A DNA stretch of 64,000 nucleotides from the NCBI GenBank assembly GCA_028289605.1, contig JANQON010000009.1, positions 310,001 to 374,000 of the forward strand. Reading direction: 5' to 3'. Within the stretch, counting starts at the first letter, position 1; every line of letters begins with the position of its first letter. A program made the position numbers and the translations under genes. The notes beneath the pieces were generated by a model. That model did not search any database. It was given only the letters and a program-made list of their open reading frames with translations, and was not told the DNA's origin. This DNA comes from Hyphococcus sp. (GTDB taxonomy: Bacteria > Pseudomonadota > Alphaproteobacteria > Caulobacterales > Parvularculaceae). Below are positions 36,612 through 44,572 of the stretch, piece after piece.

Positions 36612-38684
36612 GTGAGCGCGTTCAATCCCGTCCACAGCGGCTGGCTGTCGCTGCCGCTGCTCCAGGCGACGACGGCGCCGGCGCACTCCCGCCACGGCAA
36701 GGTTGAATTAGAGACAACGGCGGGACCGCTGGTTGTATCCTTGCATTCCTTTGGCGTGCGTCTTCGCTTTGGCGGCGAACGACCGCGTGACTATGGCCTA
36801 GTGACGCAGGTCGACAAGGCCGATGTCGTGTCGGTCAAGAAAGACGCGAACAAGATTGTAATCGAAAGCGCGACGCACAGCGTCGCCATCGATCCTCAGT
36901 CGCTTGCCATTGAAGTGGCTCGCGGCGGCGATGTGAAACTGCGCAGCGCGCGAGACGGTCATTTCGTTCGCGAATACCGCCTGGCGCCGATTTCACGTAC
37001 GGACAAGGGTTGGGTGGCCCATTTCGATCTGACCTCGGAAGATCATGTTTACGGCCTCGGCGAGAAATGGAGCAAACTCGACAAGCGCGGTCAGTACATC
37101 CACTCCTACAATCACGACGCCCTCGGCGTGAATGCGGAAGCGTCATACAAAAACGCTCCGTTCGCCTGGAGCACGAGGGGCTGGGGCGTTTTCACCAATA
37201 CGCCCGCTCCCGTGCAACATGGCGTCGGCTTCTCTCCGTGGTCGCAGCGCGCCTACGGCGTTTATGTTGAGGACGATTATCTCGACCTGTTTCTGTTCAC
37301 TGAGGATACGGGCGCCGCTATCCTGCGCGACTACACTGCGCTGACAGGACGTGCGCCCACACCGCCTGACTGGGCGCTCGGCCTTATCATGTCAAAAGCC
37401 TACTATCAGGATGAGGAGGAACTCCTCTCCGTCGCCGCGGAGATCCGCCGGCGCGGCCTGCCTTGCGATACGATCACCTTAGACGGGCGCGCGTGGCTTG
37501 ATGTCCAGACACGGTTTTCCTTTGAGTGGGACAAGTCGCGTTACCCGGACCCCGCCAGTACGCTGAAAAAACTGAAGGACATGAACTTCAAGGTCTGCGT
37601 CTGGGAATTTCCGCTCATATCGACGCAGAACCCTCTCTTTGGCGAGCTCGCCGACAAAGGGTGGCTATTGAAGGACGCCCCGACTGGACAAACGCATATT
37701 TATCAGTGGGACCCTGAGCCCTTCAGCGACGTTCTCACGCCGCTTCCAGACTCAGGCATTCTCGATTTCACCCATCCCGACGCTTATGCATTCTGGCGAG
37801 ACAGTCATAAGAATTTGTTCGACGTCGGCGTTGACATGATCAAAGCGGACTTCGGCGAACAGGTGACGGACGAGGTCGTCGCGCACAATGGAGAATCAGG
37901 GCGCGCCCTGCATAATGTCTATTCGTATCTCTACAATAAGTGCGTGTACGAAGCCTCTGAACAATACGCCGAGAACGGTCCGTTTCTGTTCAGCCGCTCA
38001 TCGTGGACCGGCTGTCAGCGCTTTCCTTCGCAATGGGGCGGCGATCCGCAAGCTGACTGGGAAGGCCTCGCAGCCAGCCTGCGCGGCGGCTTGTCCTGGG
38101 GGTTGAGCGGCGGACCATTTTACGCGACCGATATTGGCGGATTTTACGGCGACCAGCGTGATCCAAAACTCTATGTGCGCTGGCTGCAGATGGCCATTTT
38201 CTCGGCGCATGTTCGCATGCATGGAATCGGACCGCGCGAACCCTGGTCATATGGCCCGGCCGCCGAGCAAGCGGCCATCGAGGCGGTTCGGCTGCGTTAT
38301 CAGCTTCTGCCTTACGTGAAAAGAGTTGTTGAAGCCGCGTCGCAGACTGGCCTGCCGGTGCAGCGCGCGATGGCGCTCGCCTGTCCGAAAGAACCGGAGG
38401 CGTGGCACTTTGATCAACAGTTCTTTTTCGGCGACGACCTCCTCGTGGCGCCGTGCGTGCGCGACGACGACACGGTCCGCGTTTATATTCCGGAAGGCCG
38501 GTGGCGCCGGTTTCCGGACAACCAGCCGATCGACGGCGGCAAGATTCACAATTTGCGGCTCGACCTCAATCAAATCGCCGTCTTTGCCCGAGAGGGCGCG
38601 GAAATTCCATTGGCCTCGCCAACCGAATACATCGACAAAATTGACGAACTGGCAATCGAGCGAGTCTGGCGAGCCGAAGGCTAG
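36612..38684 (+). CDS. GH31 alpha-glycosidase, probable sulfoquinovosidase of divergent type
   Basis: 690 aa from GTG at 36612, one base after the isomerase stop. GH31 architecture: N-terminal beta domain, (beta/alpha)8 core at about 245-600, C-terminal beta domain. The nucleophile is Asp413 in IKADFGE and the acid/base Asp478 in WGGD. There is no signal peptide, so it acts in the cytoplasm on an imported glycoside. Compared with what I recall of E. coli YihQ, which grips the sulfonate with Arg301, Trp304 and Tyr508, this protein keeps Arg301 but has Phe304, and Phe511-Tyr512 in the DIGG loop. Sulfoquinovosyl glycerol is the likely substrate by context; an alpha-glucosidase or alpha-xylosidase is possible. 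Confidence 0.85.
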   Translation: MSAFNPVHSGWLSLPLLQATTAPAHSRHGKVELETTAGPLVVSLHSFGVRLRFGGERPRDYGLVTQVDKADVVSVKKDANKIVIESATHSVAIDPQSLAIEVARGGDVKLRSARDGHFVREYRLAPISRTDKGWVAHFDLTSEDHVYGLGEKWSKLDKRGQYIHSYNHDALGVNAEASYKNAPFAWSTRGWGVFTNTPAPVQHGVGFSPWSQRAYGVYVEDDYLDLFLFTEDTGAAILRDYTALTGRAPTPPDWALGLIMSKAYYQDEEELLSVAAEIRRRGLPCDTITLDGRAWLDVQTRFSFEWDKSRYPDPASTLKKLKDMNFKVCVWEFPLISTQNPLFGELADKGWLLKDAPTGQTHIYQWDPEPFSDVLTPLPDSGILDFTHPDAYAFWRDSHKNLFDVGVDMIKADFGEQVTDEVVAHNGESGRALHNVYSYLYNKCVYEASEQYAENGPFLFSRSSWTGCQRFPSQWGGDPQADWEGLAASLRGGLSWGLSGGPFYATDIGGFYGDQRDPKLYVRWLQMAIFSAHVRMHGIGPREPWSYGPAAEQAAIEAVRLRYQLLPYVKRVVEAASQTGLPVQRAMALACPKEPEAWHFDQQFFFGDDLLVAPCVRDDDTVRVYIPEGRWRRFPDNQPIDGGKIHNLRLDLNQIAVFAREGAEIPLASPTEYIDKIDELAIERVWRAEG

Positions 38685-38730
38685 CGATCGCCGCATCGCA
38701 AGCGAGACTGCGCTGAGTTTCAAAAACCCC

Positions 38731-38755
38731 TCCGCTTATGCGGATTTCTCGATGT
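38731..38755 (-). terminator. Weak hairpin at the end of the flavoprotein gene
   Basis: TCCGC-TTAT-GCGGA (38731-38744) overlaps the minus-strand stop codon. On that strand it is followed by GGGGTTTTTG, which suits a rho-independent terminator. The short stem keeps confidence low. It lies between convergent genes. Confidence 0.45.
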
Positions 38756-40364
38756 CGTGAATAAATTGCCAGACGTGAGAGACAACGACGGATCCCTCGC
38801 CGACGCTGGATGCAACACGCTTGACGGATCCGGACCGAACGTCGCCAACGGCGAATATTCCGTGGGCGGATGTTTCATAGGATGAACCGCCGCCATAGTC
38901 TCGGCCCGTCAATACAAATCCTCTATTATCGAGCTTGACGAGACCGCAGAGCCATTCGGTTTTCGGAACGGCGCCGACCATGACGAAAAGCGCTCTGGCG
39001 TCAATCGTTGTCTTTGCGTCTTCCTTCTTGTTGTGGATTTCGACAGTCTGCAGCGCGTCGTCGCCGTCAAGACCCGTGCATTCCGTCATGAAGTGCAGGG
39101 TGATGCGCGGGTCCTGCCGTAACCGGTTGGAGAGATAGGCGGACATTGACGTCGCCAGACTTTCGCCGCGAATTAGAACATGCACATGGTTGGCGTAGCG
39201 GCTCAAATACATGGCCGCTTGCCCGGCGGAATTCCCGCCGCCGATGATGACGGCGTCCGAACCTTTGCAGTATCGCGCTTCAGAATCGGTGGCGCTGTAA
39301 TAAACCCCGGCCCCTTCAAAGTCGGAAAGACGCGGAATCGGCAGTTGCAGATACTGTACGCCGGTGGCGACTATCACCGCCTTGCAGCGCACGGATTCTC
39401 CATCGTTGAGCGTGATGCGATAACCGGCGTCGGTCTTTTCAATCTCCGACACCCGGCGGGGCATCACAAAACGCGTCCCGAGCCGCATCGCCTGGATCTC
39501 GCCGCGAAAGCATAGGTCAGCCCCGGAAATGCCGGTCGGAAAGCCCATGTAGTTTTCGATGCGGCTTGAGGTGCCGGCTTGCCCGCCGATCACCTGGTCC
39601 TCGACGACAAGCGCCTTCAGTCCTTCCGCGCCGGCGTAGACGGCCGAGGCGATGCCCGCCGGTCCCGCGCCTACGATCACCACGTCGAAGCCGGCGTCCT
39701 CGCCGAGAGGCATGTCGAGACCGACGGCCCGCGCCACGTCTCTTATGGTCGGCTCGTAAAGCACCTGATCGCGCCCGAATATCAGCGCCGGCGCATCACA
39801 CTTCCCCTCCGCCGCCGTGAGCGCCGCCGTGGCTTCGGGCGACCCGAGTTCGTACTCTCGGATCGGGATCTTGTTGCGCACCGCGAAGGACGCGATGGAA
39901 CGCAACTTAGCATCGCGCTCGGCCCCGATGACGATCAGCCCGCTCTTTTCCTCTTCGATCACGCGGCGACGGCGCGCGGCGAACACGGTGATGACGATAT
40001 CGCTGATCTCCGGCACGCGCGCCATCAAATCCAGCATGTCTTCGCGCGGCGTAACGATGCAGCGGGTGTCTTCGCGGGCGCGCATCGATATGCCCCAGGC
40101 GCCCTTGTTCAAAAACGAAATCTCGCCGATGAACTGGCCGGGCCCGATATAGGAATCAAACGCCGCTTCATCGGTTACCGGATCGACCGCCTCGATCTCG
40201 CCCTCCTCGCAATAAAAGAACGCGTCGGCGGCGTCGCCAGCGGCGACGACTGTTTCACCCTTCTTGAACCGTCGCTCCTCGCCGAGTTCCCGGATGCACT
40301 CAACATGCTCAGGCGTTAAAGGCGTGCGCTGCATCACGCGTAAATCGAGGGCGAAAGCTTCCAT
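38736..40364 (-). CDS. cNMP-binding domain fused to thioredoxin-reductase-like flavoprotein
   Basis: 542 aa from the ATG at 40364 with AAGGA 8 bases upstream. Order: a cyclic-nucleotide-binding domain (about 10-125, GPGQFIGEISFLN), a small thioredoxin-like stretch (about 135-215), and an FAD/NADPH oxidoreductase domain (DVVIVGAGPAGIASAVYAG, VIIGGGNSAGQAAMYLS, GIFAVGDVR). Thioredoxin reductases carry a CxxC pair in the second nucleotide domain; here the equivalent stretch is YYSATDSEARYC with one Cys. It is therefore unlikely to be a standard thioredoxin reductase. Electron acceptor unknown. Confidence 0.87.
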   Translation of the reverse strand: MEAFALDLRVMQRTPLTPEHVECIRELGEERRFKKGETVVAAGDAADAFFYCEEGEIEAVDPVTDEAAFDSYIGPGQFIGEISFLNKGAWGISMRAREDTRCIVTPREDMLDLMARVPEISDIVITVFAARRRRVIEEEKSGLIVIGAERDAKLRSIASFAVRNKIPIREYELGSPEATAALTAAEGKCDAPALIFGRDQVLYEPTIRDVARAVGLDMPLGEDAGFDVVIVGAGPAGIASAVYAGAEGLKALVVEDQVIGGQAGTSSRIENYMGFPTGISGADLCFRGEIQAMRLGTRFVMPRRVSEIEKTDAGYRITLNDGESVRCKAVIVATGVQYLQLPIPRLSDFEGAGVYYSATDSEARYCKGSDAVIIGGGNSAGQAAMYLSRYANHVHVLIRGESLATSMSAYLSNRLRQDPRITLHFMTECTGLDGDDALQTVEIHNKKEDAKTTIDARALFVMVGAVPKTEWLCGLVKLDNRGFVLTGRDYGGGSSYETSAHGIFAVGDVRSGSVKRVASSVGEGSVVVSHVWQFIHDIEKSA

Positions 40365-40617
40365 GCGGGGTTCCTTTATCGACGGGCCATGCCGGAACCT
40401 AGGGATCATCCGAAAAGATGCAACAGACGGCGAACGCAGAAATAGCGATCGCGCCGTCGCCGTCGTTGATCAGGCGCTTCCGGTGGGCGACGTCCATATC
40501 GCCCGATTGTGGACATCGCGCGGTTGTTTCGTATGGTTCTTCCCGCGGTTGAGATTGCGCCGCGCCTAAAAGGGTTTACGCCCCCGGAGACGACCGACAA
40601 AAAACGAAAAGCACGCC

Positions 40618-42279
40618 ATGACTGAGAAAATAGCCGCCCTTTGGCGCAATCTTTACGGCGAGGACCACGCCGACGAATTTGATCGCTTGACGGCGGTCCT
40701 CGAAGCGGCGCGAGCAACGCTGGACGCCGAACCGGCCGACAGCGATCCTTATTGGTACAAGCACGCGGTCATTTACGCGCTCTACGTCGATGCATTCGCC
40801 GAGCATTTCGACGGCGTCTCGGAGAATCTGGATCATCTTCAAAAGCTCGGCGTCAATACGCTTTGGCTGCTCCCGATCTTGAAATCGCCCCTGCGCGATC
40901 AAGGATTTGATATCTCAGACTATCGCGACGTGCGCGAGGATCTCGGCGGACTGGAAGGATTTCGTCGGTTTATGAAATGCGCCCGCGATCACAACATCCG
41001 GGTCATTTTCGACCTTGCCGTCAATCACACGTCCGATCAGCACCCGTGGTTTGTGAACGCAAGGCAATCGAGGGACAGCCAATATCGAGACTATTACATC
41101 TGGAGCGACACGGAAGAGAAATACAGCCAAGCGCGCCTCCTCTTCAAAGGCATGGTGCCGTCGAACTGGGAGCGGAACGAAGCAACCGGCGACTACTACT
41201 TTCATCGATTCTACGAATTTCAGCCCGACTTGAACTATCGCAACCCCGCCGTCCTGATCGAAATGCTCTCGACGTTTCTCTTCTGGATGGAGGAAGGCGT
41301 GGACGGATTGCGCATGGACGCCATCCCGTTCCTTTGGAAGGAAGACGGCACAAACTGCGAGAACCTGCCGCAAACTCATCTGATATTAAAATTGTTCCGC
41401 GCCGCGCTCGATTACTGCCGTCCCGGCATGTTCCTCGTGGCTGAGGCGAATATGGAGCCGAAGGACGTCGTTCAGTATTTTGGCGACGGAGACGAATGTC
41501 ACGCCGCCTATCATTTTCCAGTCATGCCCCAATTTTTTCTCGCTATTGCTGAAGGCGACTACCGGCCGATTGAGAACGCCTTGTCTCATGAGGTGACGCC
41601 GCCCACGCCGGAGGGAACGGAGTGGCTCTTGTTCCTGCGGTGCCATGACGAACTAACGCTTGAGTTCGCCGACGCATCGGTGCGCACGCGCATGATCGAC
41701 CACTATTTGCTGGGGCCGAAATATGATTTTCGCGAGGGCGAAGGCATCGCCGGGCGCCTGTTCAACCTCATGCGCGGCGATACGCGTAAGATTGAATGCA
41801 TCTATTCCATGCTGTTCGCGGCCGGCGGCGCCCCCGTCATCTACTATGGCGACGAAATCGGCATGGAGAACAGCGAAGAGTTCTACGAAATGTATCGCAA
41901 GCAAACCGGTTTTGATGATGCGCGGTTTTTGAATCGCGGCGCGCTGGATTGGTCTAAACCGGAGATCGCCCATGCCGATCACGAGGCGACAGAAGGCGAA
42001 ATATTCCATGCGCTGCGCCGCTTTGTTCATTGGCGTGTCCAATTCAAAGCTTTATTCGAGGGAAAGAGAAGCGTTCGGGACCTCGGCGATGCATCTCTGT
42101 ATTGCGTGGAATGGCGCGAAGGCGACGAGAAACTCATCATCCTGCACAATCTTTCAAGCGCAGCGCGAACAACTCAGATCGGCGACGACGTGGCGGACTT
42201 GCATGCGGACGAAGCCATAAGCGACGAGGTTTGGCTCGACGCTTATGGCGTAAAATGGATGAAGACACGTTCTGGCTGA
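40618..42279 (+). CDS. GH13 alpha-amylase family enzyme, trehalose-synthase-like
   Basis: 553 aa. GH13 motifs in order: DLAVNHTSDQHPWF, nucleophile Asp in GLRMDAIPF, acid/base Glu in LVAEANMEP, and FLRCHDELTLE with the transition-state Asp. The opening YKHAVIYALYVDAFAE and the motif set resemble TreS (maltose/trehalose interconversion) or maltosyltransferase relatives. No maltokinase, TreY or TreZ is adjacent. It is a single gene between a flavoprotein and a lipid hydroxylase, so its pathway cannot be read from context. A C-terminal beta domain (about 490-553) is short. Confidence 0.82.
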   Translation: MTEKIAALWRNLYGEDHADEFDRLTAVLEAARATLDAEPADSDPYWYKHAVIYALYVDAFAEHFDGVSENLDHLQKLGVNTLWLLPILKSPLRDQGFDISDYRDVREDLGGLEGFRRFMKCARDHNIRVIFDLAVNHTSDQHPWFVNARQSRDSQYRDYYIWSDTEEKYSQARLLFKGMVPSNWERNEATGDYYFHRFYEFQPDLNYRNPAVLIEMLSTFLFWMEEGVDGLRMDAIPFLWKEDGTNCENLPQTHLILKLFRAALDYCRPGMFLVAEANMEPKDVVQYFGDGDECHAAYHFPVMPQFFLAIAEGDYRPIENALSHEVTPPTPEGTEWLLFLRCHDELTLEFADASVRTRMIDHYLLGPKYDFREGEGIAGRLFNLMRGDTRKIECIYSMLFAAGGAPVIYYGDEIGMENSEEFYEMYRKQTGFDDARFLNRGALDWSKPEIAHADHEATEGEIFHALRRFVHWRVQFKALFEGKRSVRDLGDASLYCVEWREGDEKLIILHNLSSAARTTQIGDDVADLHADEAISDEVWLDAYGVKWMKTRSG

Positions 42280-42319
42280 CGCAGCCGCGTCGGCCCTTCG
42301 CCTCAACACCGCATGAAGA

Positions 42320-43174
42320 TCATGCATGCGCTTCGCGCTTTTGCGTTCGCTCTTTGCCCCGGCCCGGCCGCCCGAACAGTGCGAGCGCGATATCGCCGAG
42401 GCTCTGCGCGTTTCGAAGATCGCCGAACAACCGGCGCCATTCGTGAAAAGCGATAGCGATCGGATTGTTGGTCTCCAGCGGTTCGGTGAGACCGTAAACC
42501 ACAGGGTTATCGCCGCGCTCCTCCGCAAAAGTTCCGAAAATCCGGTCGAAGATGATGAGGACGCCGCCGAAGTTCTTGTCCAGATACTCAGAATTTGATC
42601 CGTGATGGACGCGATGATGGGAAGGCGTATTAAAAATCCACTCAAACGGGCCGAGCTTCCCGATCGCTTCGGTGTGTAAAAAGAACTGATATCGCAAATT
42701 GAAAATCAACAGGGCGCCGATCATCAAAGGCGGCATGCCCGCCGCCGCCAAAGGCAGGAAATAGATCCAGCTTCCGGAAAAGAGGCTTGTCCATCCAAGC
42801 CTGATCGCAGCAGGCAGCACGAATTCGTTTGGCGAATGGTGGACGGCGTGATTGGTCCATAACCACCGCACCGTATGGCTGAAGCGGTGCTGCCAGTAAT
42901 AGGCGAACTCCACCGCGAAAAAACCGACCACCCAGGCGCGCCAGTCATCAATCGGCCATTCAAATGGCGCGAGTTGATGACAAGCGACAAGGCAGCCGGC
43001 GATGACGCCGTTCGACAACGCCTTAGAGACGGTCTGACCGATCGCCACGCCGATGGTGCCGCCGAGCGCGCCCAGTTGGTAGTCACGACCTGTTTGCTTG
43101 CGCCAGTAGAATTCAATGATGCTGATCGACATCAGCAACGCCAGAAACGAAGGCGTCAGCATAGATCCTGACAT
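42320..43174 (-). CDS. Sterol desaturase / fatty acid hydroxylase family membrane protein
   Basis: 284 aa from the ATG at 43174 with GAGGAG upstream; a longer frame to 43318 overlaps the EF-hand gene. Several hydrophobic segments. The His clusters of the di-iron hydroxylase family are present: HRFSH, NHAVHHSPNE and HHRVHHGSN. It probably hydroxylates or desaturates a membrane lipid. The gene ends shortly after the convergent GH13 gene and is preceded by the EF-hand gene on the same strand, 19 bases away. Confidence 0.88.
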   Translation of the reverse strand: MSGSMLTPSFLALLMSISIIEFYWRKQTGRDYQLGALGGTIGVAIGQTVSKALSNGVIAGCLVACHQLAPFEWPIDDWRAWVVGFFAVEFAYYWQHRFSHTVRWLWTNHAVHHSPNEFVLPAAIRLGWTSLFSGSWIYFLPLAAAGMPPLMIGALLIFNLRYQFFLHTEAIGKLGPFEWIFNTPSHHRVHHGSNSEYLDKNFGGVLIIFDRIFGTFAEERGDNPVVYGLTEPLETNNPIAIAFHEWRRLFGDLRNAQSLGDIALALFGRPGRGKERTQKREAHA

Positions 43175-43193
43175 CTTGCTCTCCTCGAAACGG

Positions 43194-43628
43194 TTACTGG
43201 GAATTGGAGGCGGCGCGCATCGACCGCAGCGCCGCCATTTCATCGGGGCTGAGCGCGTTGTCGCCGTCGAAGTCTCCGGCCTCAAACGCGGGCGACGGCG
43301 CATCGACAAACTCAGCATGTGAAATGCGACCGTCGCTGTTTACGTCGAACCGAGATCTCAGCTCCGTCAGTTTTTCATCGTAACGCCGCCCAAAGGCGCC
43401 GCGCGGCCGGTCGCGATCGTCCGCATAGCCGTCTCCGTTCCGGTCGATCCGGGCGAAAAGGCCCTCGCGCATGGTCACGACTTCGGCCCAGGTGATCGTG
43501 CCGTCGCCGTTCTGATCGGCTTCTGCGAGCACTTCGGCCGGATCGCGATCGCTTTTTTTGGCGGCGGCCGGCGCAACGCTGATGGTGAGGGCGCCGACGA
43601 ACAAGGCGGTGATTAGTGTATGTTTCAT
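43194..43628 (-). CDS. Secreted EF-hand calcium-binding protein
   Basis: 144 aa from the ATG at 43628 (GGAG upstream). Signal peptide about 1-20 (ends AAAKK). EF-hand loops: DQNGDGTITWAE, DRNGDGYADDRD, DVNSDGRISHAE and DGDNALSPDE. They contain the D-x-[DN]-x-DG spacing expected to bind Ca2+. Periplasmic. It is divergent from a two-component regulator pair, and small EF-hand proteins often sit beside such pairs, so it may be their target. The intergenic inverted repeat at 43725-43764 is compatible with that. Confidence 0.88.
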   Translation of the reverse strand: MKHTLITALFVGALTISVAPAAAKKSDRDPAEVLAEADQNGDGTITWAEVVTMREGLFARIDRNGDGYADDRDRPRGAFGRRYDEKLTELRSRFDVNSDGRISHAEFVDAPSPAFEAGDFDGDNALSPDEMAALRSMRAASNSQ

Positions 43629-43724
43629 GGGTTTCTCCTTTTTTGGATGCGCCGGCGACCGTCGCCGTTGCGCACTGGAGAAATCGGCCTTGAACATTGC
43701 TGCAATTTTGGCCGGTTCAGGAGA

Positions 43725-43764
43725 TTTGTGACGAATTGTGCAGCCGCCGACGCTTCGTCACAAA
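43725..43764. promoter_or_regulatory. Inverted repeat operator candidate between EF-hand gene and response regulator
   Basis: Perfect 11-base arms TTTGTGACGAA (43725-43735) and TTCGTCACAAA (43754-43764) with an 18-base spacer. A further CGTGACAAAC follows at once, giving three copies of a GTGACAA-like half-site. The position in a divergent promoter suggests a binding site for the adjacent OmpR-type regulator. Confidence 0.55.
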
Positions 43765-43816
43765 CCGTGACAAACTGATGGATGCAGATGGCCCGGCGAC
43801 GGGGTATGATGACAAT

Positions 43817-44572
43817 ATGGAAATGGCGACCGGGGCGGCGCGCGTCCTCATTGTGGATGACGACAGCGAAATCCGCCGGCTTCTCATTGATCTTCTTGAG
43901 CGCAACGGCATGGCGGCCGAAGCGGCGAACAGCGTTGCGGCGGCTGAAAAGATCCTTTCCGGCGGGCGAACCGATCTTATCATTCTTGATGTCATGATGC
44001 CGGGCGAAGACGGCTTGGCGTTTTGCAGGCGCCTGCGGGTCGATTCCCGCGTTCCCATCATCATGCTGACGGCGCTTGGAGAAGATGTTGACCGCATTCT
44101 CGGCTTGGAATTCGGCGCTGACGACTATCTCGCCAAACCCTTTAATCCGCGCGAACTGGTGGCCCGCATCAAAGCCGTATTGCGGCGGGCGCCGCCGCTT
44201 TTGCCTGGCGAGACATATCAGCGGCGCGATCAATACGCGTTCGGGAGATTTGTTCTTGACGTCGACAAGCGAGAGTTGCGCGACGACTCCAACGCGGCCG
44301 TCGACCTAACGTCGGGCGAATTTGCGTTGCTGCTGGCCCTCGTCGAACACAGCCCCCGAGTTTTGAGCCGCGATCAATTGCTTGATCTCACCCGCGGCGC
44401 GGTCGCCAATCCGTTCGATCGCAGCATTGACTCCCAGATCAGTCGGTTACGTCGCAAGATTGAGGATGATTCAAGACGCGCCCAATTCATCAAGACGGTT
44501 CGCAATATCGGTTATGCGTTCGCGGGTCCTGCGAAACGCATCGACGGCGACAGCGGCGTCAAAATGTCATGA
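43817..44572 (+). CDS. OmpR-family response regulator
   Basis: About 251 aa from the ATG at 43817; an in-frame ATG at 43778 lies directly against the inverted repeat and neither start has a strong ribosome site. Receiver domain with the Asp pair in IVDDDSEI, the phospho-acceptor in LDVMMPGEDG and Lys in LAKPFNP. The C-terminal winged helix has LTSGEFALLLALVEHSPRVLSRDQLLDL and DSQISRLRRKIE. Overlaps the sensor kinase gene by 4 bases (ATGA). Probably autoregulated through the upstream repeat. Confidence 0.9.
   Translation: MEMATGAARVLIVDDDSEIRRLLIDLLERNGMAAEAANSVAAAEKILSGGRTDLIILDVMMPGEDGLAFCRRLRVDSRVPIIMLTALGEDVDRILGLEFGADDYLAKPFNPRELVARIKAVLRRAPPLLPGETYQRRDQYAFGRFVLDVDKRELRDDSNAAVDLTSGEFALLLALVEHSPRVLSRDQLLDLTRGAVANPFDRSIDSQISRLRRKIEDDSRRAQFIKTVRNIGYAFAGPAKRIDGDSGVKMS

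Noticed and set aside
40365-40617. Small frames in the gap before the GH13 gene
   Set aside because: Arg-rich, no ribosome sites, overlapping both flanks; treated as intergenic.
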